64,000 nucleotides of DNA, taken from NCBI GenBank assembly GCA_937127445.1, contig CAKZLY010000018.1, positions 148,933 to 212,932 of the forward strand, given 5' to 3'. Position numbers and translations under genes: made by a program. The DNA is from Eximiradius sp. (GTDB taxonomy: Bacteria; Bacteroidota; Ignavibacteria; Kapaibacteriales; UBA2268). Below are positions 53,641 through 62,348 of this stretch, in pieces. The notes under the pieces were generated by a model. That model was given only the letters and a program-made list of their open reading frames with translations, did not search any database and had not been told where the DNA came from. How positions within the stretch are numbered: the first letter of the stretch is position 1; the number at the start of each line of letters is the position of its first letter.

Positions 53641-56181
53641 ATGGAAGCAAATTTCTCGAATAGAGTAAACGAAGTAATACGATTAAGTCGTGAAGAAGCA
53701 ATACGCTTAGGGCACGATTATATTGGCACAGAGCATTTGCTGCTTGGGATAATCCGTGAAGGAGAAGGCCTTGCAGTAAAAATGCTGAAAAATTTAAATG
53801 TTGATTTATATCAATTGAAGAAAACTATAGAGGATACGGTTCGCACAGGGAATGCTACAATGACAATTGGGAATATCCCACTTACAAAGCAAGCTGAAAA
53901 AGTGTTGAAAATTACTTTGCTTGAAGCAAGGTTGTATAAATCTGATGTAATTGGCACAGAGCATTTGTTGCTATCATTATTGCGTGATGAGGAAAACATT
54001 GCCGCACAAATTTTGTCCCAGTTTTCTGTTAGCTACGATAATGCTCGTCGAGAGTTGGACAATTTTCTTTCAGGAGGAACTATGAAACAAGAATATTCGC
54101 AAAAAAATATACCACAAGCACCTAAATCAAAAGAAAAGGTCAAAACACCTGTTCTGGATAATTTCGGAAGAGATTTGACAAAGCTTGCAATAGAAGGCAA
54201 GTTAGACCCAGTTGTAGGGCGTTTGAAGGAAATTGAACGAGTATCGCAAATTCTATCGAGACGCAAGAAGAACAACCCGGTGCTCATCGGCGAACCCGGT
54301 GTTGGTAAAACTGCGATTGTCGAAGGGCTAGCCTTAAGAATAGTTCAGAAAAAAGTTTCACGGGCACTATTTGATAAGCGCATTGTAACGCTTGATTTGG
54401 CCTCAATTGTTGCAGGCACAAAATATCGCGGGCAATTCGAAGAAAGAATGAAAGCAATACTCAATGAACTTGAAAAAGCAAAGGATGTGATATTGTTTAT
54501 AGATGAATTGCATACAATTGTTGGTGCTGGCAGTGCGAGTGGTTCCTTGGACGCATCGAATATGTTCAAACCTGCTCTTGCAAGAGGAGATATTCAATGC
54601 ATAGGGGCTACAACACTTGATGAATATCGTCAGTACATAGAAAAAGATGGTGCATTAGAGCGACGTTTCCAGAAAATTTTGGTGGACGAACCGTCAATTG
54701 ACGAAACTTTGCAAATTCTGAATAATATTAAAGACAGATACGAAACACATCACAATGTGATTTATTCAGACGAAGCTATTCAAGCTTGTGTTCGACTTGC
54801 GGAAAGATACATTACAGACAGAATGTTTCCTGACAAGGCAATTGATGTGATGGACGAGGCCGGTGCACGCGTTCATCTCGCAAATATTGTTGTTCCAAAA
54901 CATATAATTGAGATTGAAGAAAAAATAGATCAAGTTCGCAACGAAAAAACACAAGTTGTAAAGCAACAGAATTTCGAAGAAGCAGCCCGTTTGCGTGATA
55001 TTGAGAAAAATTTGCTTAACGAACTTGAACTTGAAAAAGCAAACTGGGAAACCGAATCTTCGGAACGAGTTTTCCCTGTTACAGAAGATGATATTGCAGA
55101 TGTAGTTGCAATGATGACGGGAATTCCGGTGAATAAAATTGCAGAGAGTGAATCAAACAAGTTATTGAAGCTCTCTGATGAATTGAAGTCAATGGTTGTA
55201 GGACAGGACGAAGCAATAGAACATCTATCGAAAGCAATTCGTCGTGCTCGTGCAGGACTGAAAGATCCATCACGTCCAATTGGTTCATTTATGTTTCTTG
55301 GGCCGACCGGCGTTGGCAAGACTGAACTTGCAAAGGCACTTGCTCGAGTAATGTTCGACAACGAAGATGCTCTAATTCGCATTGATATGAGCGAATATAT
55401 GGAGAAACACACAGTATCTCGTCTGGTAGGTGCGCCTCCGGGCTATGTAGGATATGAAGAAGGTGGACAACTTACAGAAAAAGTTCGCAGAAAGCCATAT
55501 TCAATAATTTTGCTTGACGAAATAGAAAAAGCACACCCAGATGTCTTCAATATTTTGCTTCAAGTATTTGACGATGGTATTCTGACAGATGGATTAGGAC
55601 GTAAAGTTGATTTCAAAAATACTGTGATAATAATGACTTCCAATGTTGGTACACGCGATTTAAAGGAAGGAGGTCGACTTGGATTTGTCGAAAAAACTGC
55701 TGAAAATGAATACGAAAACGTAAAGTCAACTATTGAGGAATCAGTTCGACGCTTGTTTAATCCTGAATTTATCAATAGAATTGATGATTTCATAATCTTC
55801 CGTAAGTTAGAGCGTAAACATATTTATGGAATAATAGATATTCAATTACGCAAATTGGTTGAGCGTTTGAAAGTTAATCGAATTGGTCTTGAGCTAACAA
55901 ACGAAGCAAAAGATTTTCTTGTTGATAAAGGTTTCGATGAAAAATTTGGTGCCCGTCCGTTGCGTCGTGCATTGCAAAGATACGTGGAAGATGAATTAGC
56001 AGAAGAAATACTGAAAGGAAATTTAAAAACAGGTGTAAAAGCCATAGGAAAACTGAATGAAAAGAAAGATGCTATTGTGTTTATGGTGAAAAATTATGCT
56101 ACCAATGATGAAACTACCAACACAGTGGTAGCTAATGCAGAAGAAAAAACAATTTACGATACAGATATTTCAACCAATTAA
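53641..56181 (+). CDS. clpC: ClpC-type AAA+ unfoldase, Clp protease ATP-binding subunit
   Basis: An 846-residue hexameric ATPase that unfolds proteins for ClpP. Two N-terminal Clp repeats (about 1-145) with [15 protein letters not shown] and [15 protein letters not shown]. First AAA module: Walker A GEPGVGKT (217-224) and Walker [14 protein letters not shown]-domain segment ([17 protein letters not shown], about 440-460) identifies ClpC rather than ClpB. Second module: GPTGVGKT, then [25 protein letters not shown] split by motif, and the C-terminal D2-small domain [26 protein letters not shown] precedes the ATG. Monocistronic with its own terminator. Confidence 0.97.
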   Translation: MEANFSNRVNEVIRLSREEAIRLGHDYIGTEHLLLGIIREGEGLAVKMLKNLNVDLYQLKKTIEDTVRTGNATMTIGNIPLTKQAEKVLKITLLEARLYKSDVIGTEHLLLSLLRDEENIAAQILSQFSVSYDNARRELDNFLSGGTMKQEYSQKNIPQAPKSKEKVKTPVLDNFGRDLTKLAIEGKLDPVVGRLKEIERVSQILSRRKKNNPVLIGEPGVGKTAIVEGLALRIVQKKVSRALFDKRIVTLDLASIVAGTKYRGQFEERMKAILNELEKAKDVILFIDELHTIVGAGSASGSLDASNMFKPALARGDIQCIGATTLDEYRQYIEKDGALERRFQKILVDEPSIDETLQILNNIKDRYETHHNVIYSDEAIQACVRLAERYITDRMFPDKAIDVMDEAGARVHLANIVVPKHIIEIEEKIDQVRNEKTQVVKQQNFEEAARLRDIEKNLLNELELEKANWETESSERVFPVTEDDIADVVAMMTGIPVNKIAESESNKLLKLSDELKSMVVGQDEAIEHLSKAIRRARAGLKDPSRPIGSFMFLGPTGVGKTELAKALARVMFDNEDALIRIDMSEYMEKHTVSRLVGAPPGYVGYEEGGQLTEKVRRKPYSIILLDEIEKAHPDVFNILLQVFDDGILTDGLGRKVDFKNTVIIMTSNVGTRDLKEGGRLGFVEKTAENEYENVKSTIEESVRRLFNPEFINRIDDFIIFRKLERKHIYGIIDIQLRKLVERLKVNRIGLELTNEAKDFLVDKGFDEKFGARPLRRALQRYVEDELAEEILKGNLKTGVKAIGKLNEKKDAIVFMVKNYATNDETTNTVVANAEEKTIYDTDISTN

Positions 56182-56209
56182 GCATTCTAAACCATAAATA
56201 GATAATTTT

Positions 56210-56245
56210 AAACTCCGCTAATAGAAATAGCGGAGTTTTATTTTT
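56210..56245 (+). terminator. clpC terminator
   Basis: AAACTCCGCTA (56210-56220) pairs with TAGCGGAGTTT (56228-56238) around 7 bases; a T-rich tail interrupted by one A follows. It starts 28 bases after the stop. Confidence 0.88.
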
Positions 56246-56281
56246 GTGGGAAGTAATTTTACTATCACAACCCATATGTAT

Positions 56282-56303
56282 TCGATAATATATCGATAAT
56301 ATA
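56282..56303. repeat. 11-base tandem direct repeat TCGATAATATA
   Basis: Two exact head-to-tail copies (56282-56292, 56293-56303), with a further TCGATATATA near 56364. It lies 180 bases upstream of the ECF sigma gene and could be a regulatory site, but this is not shown. Confidence 0.5.
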
Positions 56304-56484
56304 TAAGTATTTATATTTTGTTTTAATTCAAATATGACAAAAAAGAAAATCTGCTATTAATTCTTCGATATATACCTTCCACAAAAATTATCTCTAAAAA
56401 ACATATAAACCTTTAATAACAATTTGAAACGAATTTTAAAATTGAGTGTAATTTGATTAAATTACATAAAATTATACTCGATTT

Positions 56485-57048
56485 GTGAGTTCGAAATACA
56501 AAACATATAGCGATAGAGATCTCGTCTTTCTGCTCAGGCACGACAAAAATGAAGTGGAAAAGGCATTTAGCGAACTATATAACCGATATTCGCCACAAGT
56601 ACACGCATATTGTTACAGAATACTAAATAATCCTGATATTGCCGAAGACATATTCCAAGAAACATTTATTAGGTTTTACCAAAATGTGAAGGATAATCAT
56701 AAAGATTTAAACGTTCCTGGTTTTTTGATTACAATAGCCAGAAATTTATGTTTAAACTACAAACGCGATAGGAAAATTGGTGTTCCGGTGGAAGAAGCCA
56801 GAAATTTATTTTATCAAGATAATTATGAAAAGAAGGAATTATTGGATTTGATAACCCGAGCATTGGATTTGCTGGAAGATGAATATCGTGAAGTATTTAT
56901 TTTAAAAGAATATGCAGGGATGCAGTATAATGAAATAGCAAAAATATTAAATATAACACCAGCAAATGCAAAGACACGTGCATTTCGTGCTAAACAAAAA
57001 ATCAAAGAAATTTTGTCGCCATATTTAAAAGATTTGACAAGAAATTGA
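56485..57048 (+). CDS. ECF-type RNA polymerase sigma factor
   Basis: A 187-residue extracytoplasmic-function sigma factor. Region 2 (about 20-90) has FSELYNRYSPQVHAYCYRIL and AEDIFQETFIRFYQNV, typical for -10 recognition; region 4 (about 120-180) has LDLLEDEYREVFILKEYAGM and the HTH IAKILNITPANAKTRAFRAKQ. No extra domains. The start is GTG at 56485; no Shine-Dalgarno was found. The next gene begins 12 bases downstream and encodes a predicted anti-sigma protein, so this is probably a membrane-stress sigma factor. Confidence 0.94.
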   Translation: MSSKYKTYSDRDLVFLLRHDKNEVEKAFSELYNRYSPQVHAYCYRILNNPDIAEDIFQETFIRFYQNVKDNHKDLNVPGFLITIARNLCLNYKRDRKIGVPVEEARNLFYQDNYEKKELLDLITRALDLLEDEYREVFILKEYAGMQYNEIAKILNITPANAKTRAFRAKQKIKEILSPYLKDLTRN

Positions 57049-57060
57049 TGAGGTGTAGAA

Positions 57061-58215
57061 ATGGAAGAAAAATATCAAATAATATATGAATATATAGACG
57101 GGGAACTGCCACCCGAGCAAGAAAGTGAACTTTTCGCTCTTCTTGCAACCGACCAGGAAGCACGAAACGAAATGAAATCAGCTCTGGCGATAAAAGAAGC
57201 AGTTCGAAGCGATAGCGTCGCGTTCGTTCCACCCATAAAGTCAACGAATAGGATATTTTCAGCACTTGGTTTTTCAGAACCATCGTCAATTGTAGCAACA
57301 ACCTCAATTTCTAAGTTCGCTGCTTTGAAAAACTGGCTGCTACTGCAAACTAAATATATTGCAACAGGAATTAGTTCGGCAATTGTTACCGCAGCAATTA
57401 TGCTAATGCTTTTACCAAAAGAAAGTGCAAAAGATAGCATTGTAAACGTAAATTCAGATATAATTAGCAAACCTAAAGAAATAATCGCCGAGCAACAGCA
57501 ACCAATTCCAGAAATTAAGGAAAAAGTTGTGTATAAATATATAGTTGTAAAACAGGAAAACGCTGAAATAAAGAGTTTTGCAAGTGATGATGATGTAATA
57601 AAATTAAACAGCAGTTCTATTAAAATTCCTATACCGCAATATAATTTAAATGCTGGACGAACTCAATTGTTTCCAATGAATATAAACATTACAAATTTAT
57701 TGCCGGAAGAGATTCTGCCTGATAAAACAGACAGCAAACTTTCATTTGAAATTAAAGGATTGTCGCATACATCTGACTTCAAAGAAAAAGTGCGACCCGC
57801 AGAGGAACAAAACCTGAATAATTCATCATTCTCAATTATGTACGATTATTCAAGCGAACTCGCATTCGGTTTGAATTATTCACGTGAGAATTTCTACCAA
57901 AAGTTCGAAGGATATGAAAACAATCAACTATACCAATACGAGCAAAATCCGAATTTTGAAACATTTTCCTTGATAGGTAGGTATAGTCCGGATGTCTTAA
58001 AGTTCGATTACGGAAAAATATATTCGCAAGCAGCAATTGGGGGCAACAAAGTAGGATTTGTCGGAAGGTTTGGTGTCGGTGCTGAAATACCTGTATTTAA
58101 AGGGCATAGTCTTCAAGTTGGTTATGATATGAGCAATATGTATTACAAACATCAGAGCAAGTGGTTCTCGTCGAGCAAAAAAGGTCTTGAATTTGGAGTT
58201 AAATTGGAACTATGA
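57061..58215 (+). CDS. predicted anti-sigma factor with inner-membrane helix and outer-membrane-barrel-like C-terminus
   Basis: A 384-residue protein in three parts. The first 55 residues match a short anti-sigma N-terminus (YIDGELPPEQESELFALL and EARNEMKSALAIKEAV). One membrane helix follows (about 99-118, ATGISSAIVTAAIMLMLL). A 100-residue polar, Pro/Gln-containing linker (to about 222) could cross the periplasm. Residues about 225-384 alternate as barrel strands: SFSIMYDYSSELAFGLNYS, ETFSLIGRYSPD, VGFVGRFGVGAEIPVF, HSLQVGYDMSNMYY, and a last strand GLEFGVKLEL. This fits a protein spanning both membranes, like the dual membrane-spanning anti-sigma factors described in Bacteroides. Function is inferred. 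Confidence 0.7.
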   Translation: MEEKYQIIYEYIDGELPPEQESELFALLATDQEARNEMKSALAIKEAVRSDSVAFVPPIKSTNRIFSALGFSEPSSIVATTSISKFAALKNWLLLQTKYIATGISSAIVTAAIMLMLLPKESAKDSIVNVNSDIISKPKEIIAEQQQPIPEIKEKVVYKYIVVKQENAEIKSFASDDDVIKLNSSSIKIPIPQYNLNAGRTQLFPMNINITNLLPEEILPDKTDSKLSFEIKGLSHTSDFKEKVRPAEEQNLNNSSFSIMYDYSSELAFGLNYSRENFYQKFEGYENNQLYQYEQNPNFETFSLIGRYSPDVLKFDYGKIYSQAAIGGNKVGFVGRFGVGAEIPVFKGHSLQVGYDMSNMYYKHQSKWFSSSKKGLEFGVKLEL

Positions 58216-58988
58216 AAGAAAATTCCAAAAAAATTATCGCAAAAATCGAATATTTAGTATTTACACTTTTAGTATTTTTGCCAATATTATATTCCTGCAC
58301 TGACCCGATCGGAATAGATGATAATATTATTAAAACGCCGTTCAGAGTTGACACATTAGTTCAAAGAGACACCATATTTTATGTTGATAGCATTTTTATT
58401 ATAAGAATTGATACAGTGATTAATTACAAGGATACCATTATTCATAAAACTGATACAATTTACTTACCTACTGATAATCATTCGTACCGTAGATTTACTC
58501 CCAAAAAAGTTGATATTCTGGTTTCAGAAAAATACTTCAAGCCAGGCGATGTTCCAATTACAGCAATTTGGCATTTAGCAAACGGATATGTGAAAGTGGT
58601 CGTGGACACAAGTTTTAATGTACCAGTTGTATTTATCAGTAGCAATTTGGTCAATGAACAAAACAATTTTAATATACAGGGATTGAATCGACAAGAAATG
58701 GCAAAAGAGATTAATATAAAATATTGGGGATTTGTTCTTGCTAACGATTTGCCCGTTGAATTTGACGGAGGACCAACAAGCAGTAAATATGGAGTGGTAG
58801 CATTACGCAATAAGCAAGGAGATTATAGATATATTCGAAGTAATGAACAACGTTTTACAATTGAACAATTGCAGCAAAAGAAAAACGGAAAAGGTAAAAA
58901 TGTAGGGACATTGATCAAAATTTCAACTGAGTACCAGTCAAACTCATTAAAAACAGATTTTGAAATGTTAATAGATTTAGATTTTTAG
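58212..58988 (+). CDS. lipoprotein of the sigma/anti-sigma operon
   Basis: A 258-residue lipoprotein; lipobox ILYSC (C29) after a hydrophobic core. Residues about 42-95 repeat DT-type units (VDTLVQRDTIFYVDSIF, RIDTVINYKDTIIHKTDTIYL). The remaining about 150 residues form an unrecognised mixed alpha/beta domain. It overlaps the anti-sigma gene by 4 bases (ATGA) and would sit in the outer or inner membrane leaflet of the periplasm. It may be the sensor or a target of this sigma system. Not recognised as a known family. Confidence 0.7.
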   Translation: MKENSKKIIAKIEYLVFTLLVFLPILYSCTDPIGIDDNIIKTPFRVDTLVQRDTIFYVDSIFIIRIDTVINYKDTIIHKTDTIYLPTDNHSYRRFTPKKVDILVSEKYFKPGDVPITAIWHLANGYVKVVVDTSFNVPVVFISSNLVNEQNNFNIQGLNRQEMAKEINIKYWGFVLANDLPVEFDGGPTSSKYGVVALRNKQGDYRYIRSNEQRFTIEQLQQKKNGKGKNVGTLIKISTEYQSNSLKTDFEMLIDLDF

Positions 58989-59000
58989 CTGAAAGAAGAA

Positions 59001-60569
59001 TTAGTACAACCTGATAAAACCAGAAGCAGTAAAAATAAATATAGGCTTTTGTGTTTTTTTGACGAATAGTTTAAGGTAAGAGGCTTTTTTAGCTGAGTTA
59101 AAAATCTCGCAATAGAGAAAATCATCTTCGAAAAATAACTTTTTGTGAAAGTTTCTGTTAGATGATCGTTTTCCTTGAATAACGAAGTGCCCTATATTCA
59201 ACGAAACAGACATCGTATCGTTTGTTTTAGAATATACAATAGAACTTTTTGTGGAAATTTCCGTACGTATTGGTGAGATTACCTCAATCGTTCGACCAAA
59301 TTTGTAGGAAACAGCCTCCTGAAATCCAATTTTCATTGAATTGAGGCGATTGATTTTATCAGGGACGGCAACAACATAGATAGTATCAGCAGATGACGGA
59401 ATTTTTCGAGCAAGTCCTTCAAGATAAGTGTTTGTCCTATCCCCTACTTCTTTCCGAAGTGTTGAACGTTCGAAGTTATAAAATACAAGAAACAATGTAA
59501 TAATCAAAAAGAGTGCGATTTTAATTCTTTCAAATTTTCCATCATCCATAATCTGAATGATTGCCAAAAGCAAGCCGAAAGATGCTAAAAATCCGTACCA
59601 TTGCATTAAAGTGGGTAAGGCAGGGAGAATAAACAACAAAAACCACGAAATACCAAACAGAAAAAGTTTTTTTGGGAGGCTTTTTTGTTTAATCAAGAAA
59701 AACAAATTTCTGCCAAAATATGCTAATACAATTAAGATAGGAATTAGAACACGAAAATTGAGCTTTGTTATAGAGGTATAGGTGTTTTCTACTATATCAG
59801 CATTGAAAAATGCAAGAGGAATATAGATGACAAAATTGATGGGCAAATGAAAAAAGGAGAAACCTGAATAGTTTGAAGTTTCAAAAGGAGTGCCACCAAT
59901 TGAGAAATATCGATAAATCAAAGAAATCAATACTAATAGAATGCCAATATAAGTGGATATATAGATGTATCTTTTTGAAAATTTATCCTTTAACACAAAA
60001 TAATATAGAAGAAGCGGAATAGCAACCCCAGCATATGCAATTTCTTTGCTCAAAATAGCCATAAGAAAAGAAACGGTGGTAATGATTTTCAAAAGTATGC
60101 TTTTTTTTGAACTAATAAATACAATTATAGCAAGTATGGTAAAAAAAGCAGCAAACAGGTCGGTTCTACCAGGTACCCAAGCAAAATTCAACTCTCTTGC
60201 AGGCAAAAGAGCAAAGAAAAGCAAACCGAAGAAAGCGAAGTTTTTATTTACGCCAAGTTGGCGGAATAGTACGAAAGCAAGTGTAATCAATGCTGAATAA
60301 ACTACAATATTAGTTAAATGATAAGGTAACCCGTTCATACCAAAGAAATATTTAGTAACAAAATACGATGACCACACAACTGGGCGCCAGTAGGGTCCAC
60401 CTGTGGTACGTTCCCAGAAATCACGGAAGCAATCGGCAAAAGTTTGTGGATTGTTCCAATGCAACACTAAATAATCTTCGTTGAAAAGTGGGATATTAGC
60501 AAAAGGAACTAAAAATAAAAAGAGAAGAGCACAAATTAGAAAAGAAAATATGAAGATATTGTTTTTCAT
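59001..60569 (-). CDS. polytopic GT-C-type glycosyltransferase or related membrane protein
   Basis: A 522-residue membrane protein with about 9-11 helices in the first 370 residues and a soluble C-terminal part of about 130 residues. The first periplasmic loop has PLFNEDYLVLHW, resembling the GT-C Asp/Glu loop, followed by GGPYWRPVVWSSYF. GRTDLFAAFFTILA in a later loop also fits the family. GT-C enzymes transfer sugars from polyprenyl-phosphate donors in the periplasm. The acceptor is unknown. Its ATG overlaps the TlpA-like gene stop by 3 bases; the two are co-transcribed. Confidence 0.65.
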   Translation of the reverse strand: MKNNIFIFSFLICALLFLFLVPFANIPLFNEDYLVLHWNNPQTFADCFRDFWERTTGGPYWRPVVWSSYFVTKYFFGMNGLPYHLTNIVVYSALITLAFVLFRQLGVNKNFAFFGLLFFALLPARELNFAWVPGRTDLFAAFFTILAIIVFISSKKSILLKIITTVSFLMAILSKEIAYAGVAIPLLLYYFVLKDKFSKRYIYISTYIGILLVLISLIYRYFSIGGTPFETSNYSGFSFFHLPINFVIYIPLAFFNADIVENTYTSITKLNFRVLIPILIVLAYFGRNLFFLIKQKSLPKKLFLFGISWFLLFILPALPTLMQWYGFLASFGLLLAIIQIMDDGKFERIKIALFLIITLFLVFYNFERSTLRKEVGDRTNTYLEGLARKIPSSADTIYVVAVPDKINRLNSMKIGFQEAVSYKFGRTIEVISPIRTEISTKSSIVYSKTNDTMSVSLNIGHFVIQGKRSSNRNFHKKLFFEDDFLYCEIFNSAKKASYLKLFVKKTQKPIFIFTASGFIRLY

Positions 60570-61084
60570 TTGGTGAGTTGAGCAATCATTTGTGATAGTT
60601 GCGGTTCGATAGGAGAGCCTGCAAAACGAATTATGCCTTGCTTATCGATAAGGTAGCACATTGGAATTACCTTAACGTCGTAGAACTGCCCTACATCATA
60701 GCGATTGTCGTGAATATGACGCCAATTCAAATTGTGCGTTTGAATATAGTTTCTAAGTGCGGCCGTATCGTAATCACGAGAAATTGAAATAATGACAAAA
60801 TCTCTGGAAGCATAATTATCCCAAAGAGAACGCAGATTCCCAATTGAATTACGGCTATATGGGCACCAAGTAGCCCAAAAATGGAGAAGAACAACAGAAT
60901 CTTTGAAATCTGCAAGAGAAACACTAATTCCATTAATGTCGTAAGTTGAAAATAAAGGAGCCTTCTGCCCTACTCGCACCCCAAATGGAATATCAGAATT
61001 GCTAACCGCAGAATTTTCGCTACAAGCAACAAAAAAACAAACAATCTGAATTAGCCAAAGTACTTTGCATAATTTCATTATCAT
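60566..61084 (-). CDS. TlpA-like thioredoxin-fold lipoprotein with CPYS active site
   Basis: A 172-residue exported protein; from the ATG at 61078 the lipobox is FVAC (C19), so it is a periplasmic lipoprotein. The thioredoxin fold is clear: GQKAPLFSTYDINGISVSL, FKDSVVLLHFWATWCPYSRN, FVIISISRDYDTAALRNYI, and the cis-Pro region VIPMCYLIDKQGIIRF. The active site reads Cys-Pro-Tyr-Ser rather than Cys-x-x-Cys; the nucleophile Cys is present and the resolving Cys is replaced by Ser (codon AGC). Upstream of and coupled to the GT-C gene. Redox function is therefore uncertain. Confidence 0.85.
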   Translation of the reverse strand: MIMKLCKVLWLIQIVCFFVACSENSAVSNSDIPFGVRVGQKAPLFSTYDINGISVSLADFKDSVVLLHFWATWCPYSRNSIGNLRSLWDNYASRDFVIISISRDYDTAALRNYIQTHNLNWRHIHDNRYDVGQFYDVKVIPMCYLIDKQGIIRFAGSPIEPQLSQMIAQLTK

Positions 61085-61251
61085 AATAAATCAAGAGAGA
61101 TAAAATTGAAATCAATTCACCAAAACATTCAAAAATATATTAAAATGAGACAAAATTACATAAACAATATTATTAAATTTTTCTAATTTTTTATTTTATT
61201 CATTAATATTAATTTAAACTTATAGATTTTTTCTCATTAGTAATTTATATT

Positions 61252-62340
61252 ATGAATAACGGTCTGGGTTGGAAAAAAGAGGATATATTAAGGCTATCGT
61301 TATATAGAAAGCTTTCGCTTCGTGAACAAAAGTATATTATCGAAAAATACAAGTCTTATAGTGATTTTTTGCAAAATCCACCTGAATGGTTCGAAAGCAA
61401 ATTCAATGGACTTTTCGAGAATGATAGCAAAACGCGAATTGATTTTGATGATTTGTTGAAAAAGCTTGAAAAAGAAAAAATTGAATATATAACTTATTAT
61501 GATGAGAGTTACCCTGAATTATTGAAAGAAATTTATTACGCACCATTGATTTTGTATTATAAAGGTCGACTAAATAATGGTTTTAATTCTATAGCAATTG
61601 TTGGAACCAGAAGGAATACGCTTTACGGTAAAATGACAACTGAAAAAATAGTTGAAGAATTGGTGAGAAATAAAATAATTGTTGTATCTGGGTTGGCTTA
61701 TGGAATAGATAGTATTGCTCATAGAGAGACACTAAAAAATAAGGGAATAACCTATGCGATAATAGCATCTGGAATTGATGAAATCTCACCTTCGATTTCT
61801 CGTGAGCTGGCGAAAAAAATAATCGATGCAGGTGGAGCAGTTATTTCGGAATATCCACCCGGGATAAAGGCACGCCCAGGATATTTTCCACAAAGGAATA
61901 GAATAATAAGTGGTGTCTCGCGTGCTGTTATTGTAATCGAGAGCGACATAAAAGGTGGTGCATTAATAACAGTCCGATTTGCAATTGATCAGTCGCGGGA
62001 AGTTTTTGCCGTACCAGGACCAATCAATTCAAGCAAAAGTGCTGGATGTAATAAACTTATCCACGATAGTCAAGCAACACCTATCATATCTGCTGAAAGC
62101 ATTCTGGTAGATTTGGGATTGATTAGTTACATTCCAAATAAGAATGAGAAGGAAGAAATTTCCTTTGACGATAAAATTCAAAAGATTATTTATGAGGAAA
62201 TTTCGTCTGAACCAGTGCATGTTGACACAATTGCAGAAAAGGTAAATATTGATGTGCCAACATTGCTTGTGAAATTGCTTGAACTTGAATTTAAAGGATT
62301 TGCTCGGCAACTTCCGGGAAAATATTTTGTTAAAAATTAG
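61252..62340 (+). CDS. dprA: DNA-processing protein DprA (Smf)
   Basis: A 362-residue protein. A helical N-terminal region (about 1-75, helix-hairpin-like) precedes the Rossmann-like DprA domain (about 80-285): IAIVGTRRNTLYGKMTTEKI, VVSGLAYGIDSIAHRETL, FPQRNRIISGVSRAVIVIES, GGALITVRFAIDQSREVFAVPG. The C-terminal winged helix (about 300-362, VHVDTIAEKVNIDVPTLLVK) matches the DprA DML1 domain. It loads RecA on incoming single-stranded DNA during transformation. No competence uptake genes are in the window. 8 bases before the prenyl synthase. Confidence 0.94.
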   Translation: MNNGLGWKKEDILRLSLYRKLSLREQKYIIEKYKSYSDFLQNPPEWFESKFNGLFENDSKTRIDFDDLLKKLEKEKIEYITYYDESYPELLKEIYYAPLILYYKGRLNNGFNSIAIVGTRRNTLYGKMTTEKIVEELVRNKIIVVSGLAYGIDSIAHRETLKNKGITYAIIASGIDEISPSISRELAKKIIDAGGAVISEYPPGIKARPGYFPQRNRIISGVSRAVIVIESDIKGGALITVRFAIDQSREVFAVPGPINSSKSAGCNKLIHDSQATPIISAESILVDLGLISYIPNKNEKEEISFDDKIQKIIYEEISSEPVHVDTIAEKVNIDVPTLLVKLLELEFKGFARQLPGKYFVKN

Positions 62341-62348
62341 GAGTATTT

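Larger units (their letters stand above)
56182..56484. other. 303-base intergenic region upstream of the ECF sigma gene
   Basis: Holds the clpC terminator at its start, then AT-rich sequence with an exact 11-base tandem repeat (56282-56303) and a third related half site near 56364. No ORF, and no exact -33/-7 pair was found. Confidence 0.5.

Noticed and set aside
54930..55412. 160-codon open frame opposite clpC
   Set aside because: Low-complexity Ser-rich translation, antisense to conserved ClpC motifs; shadow frame.
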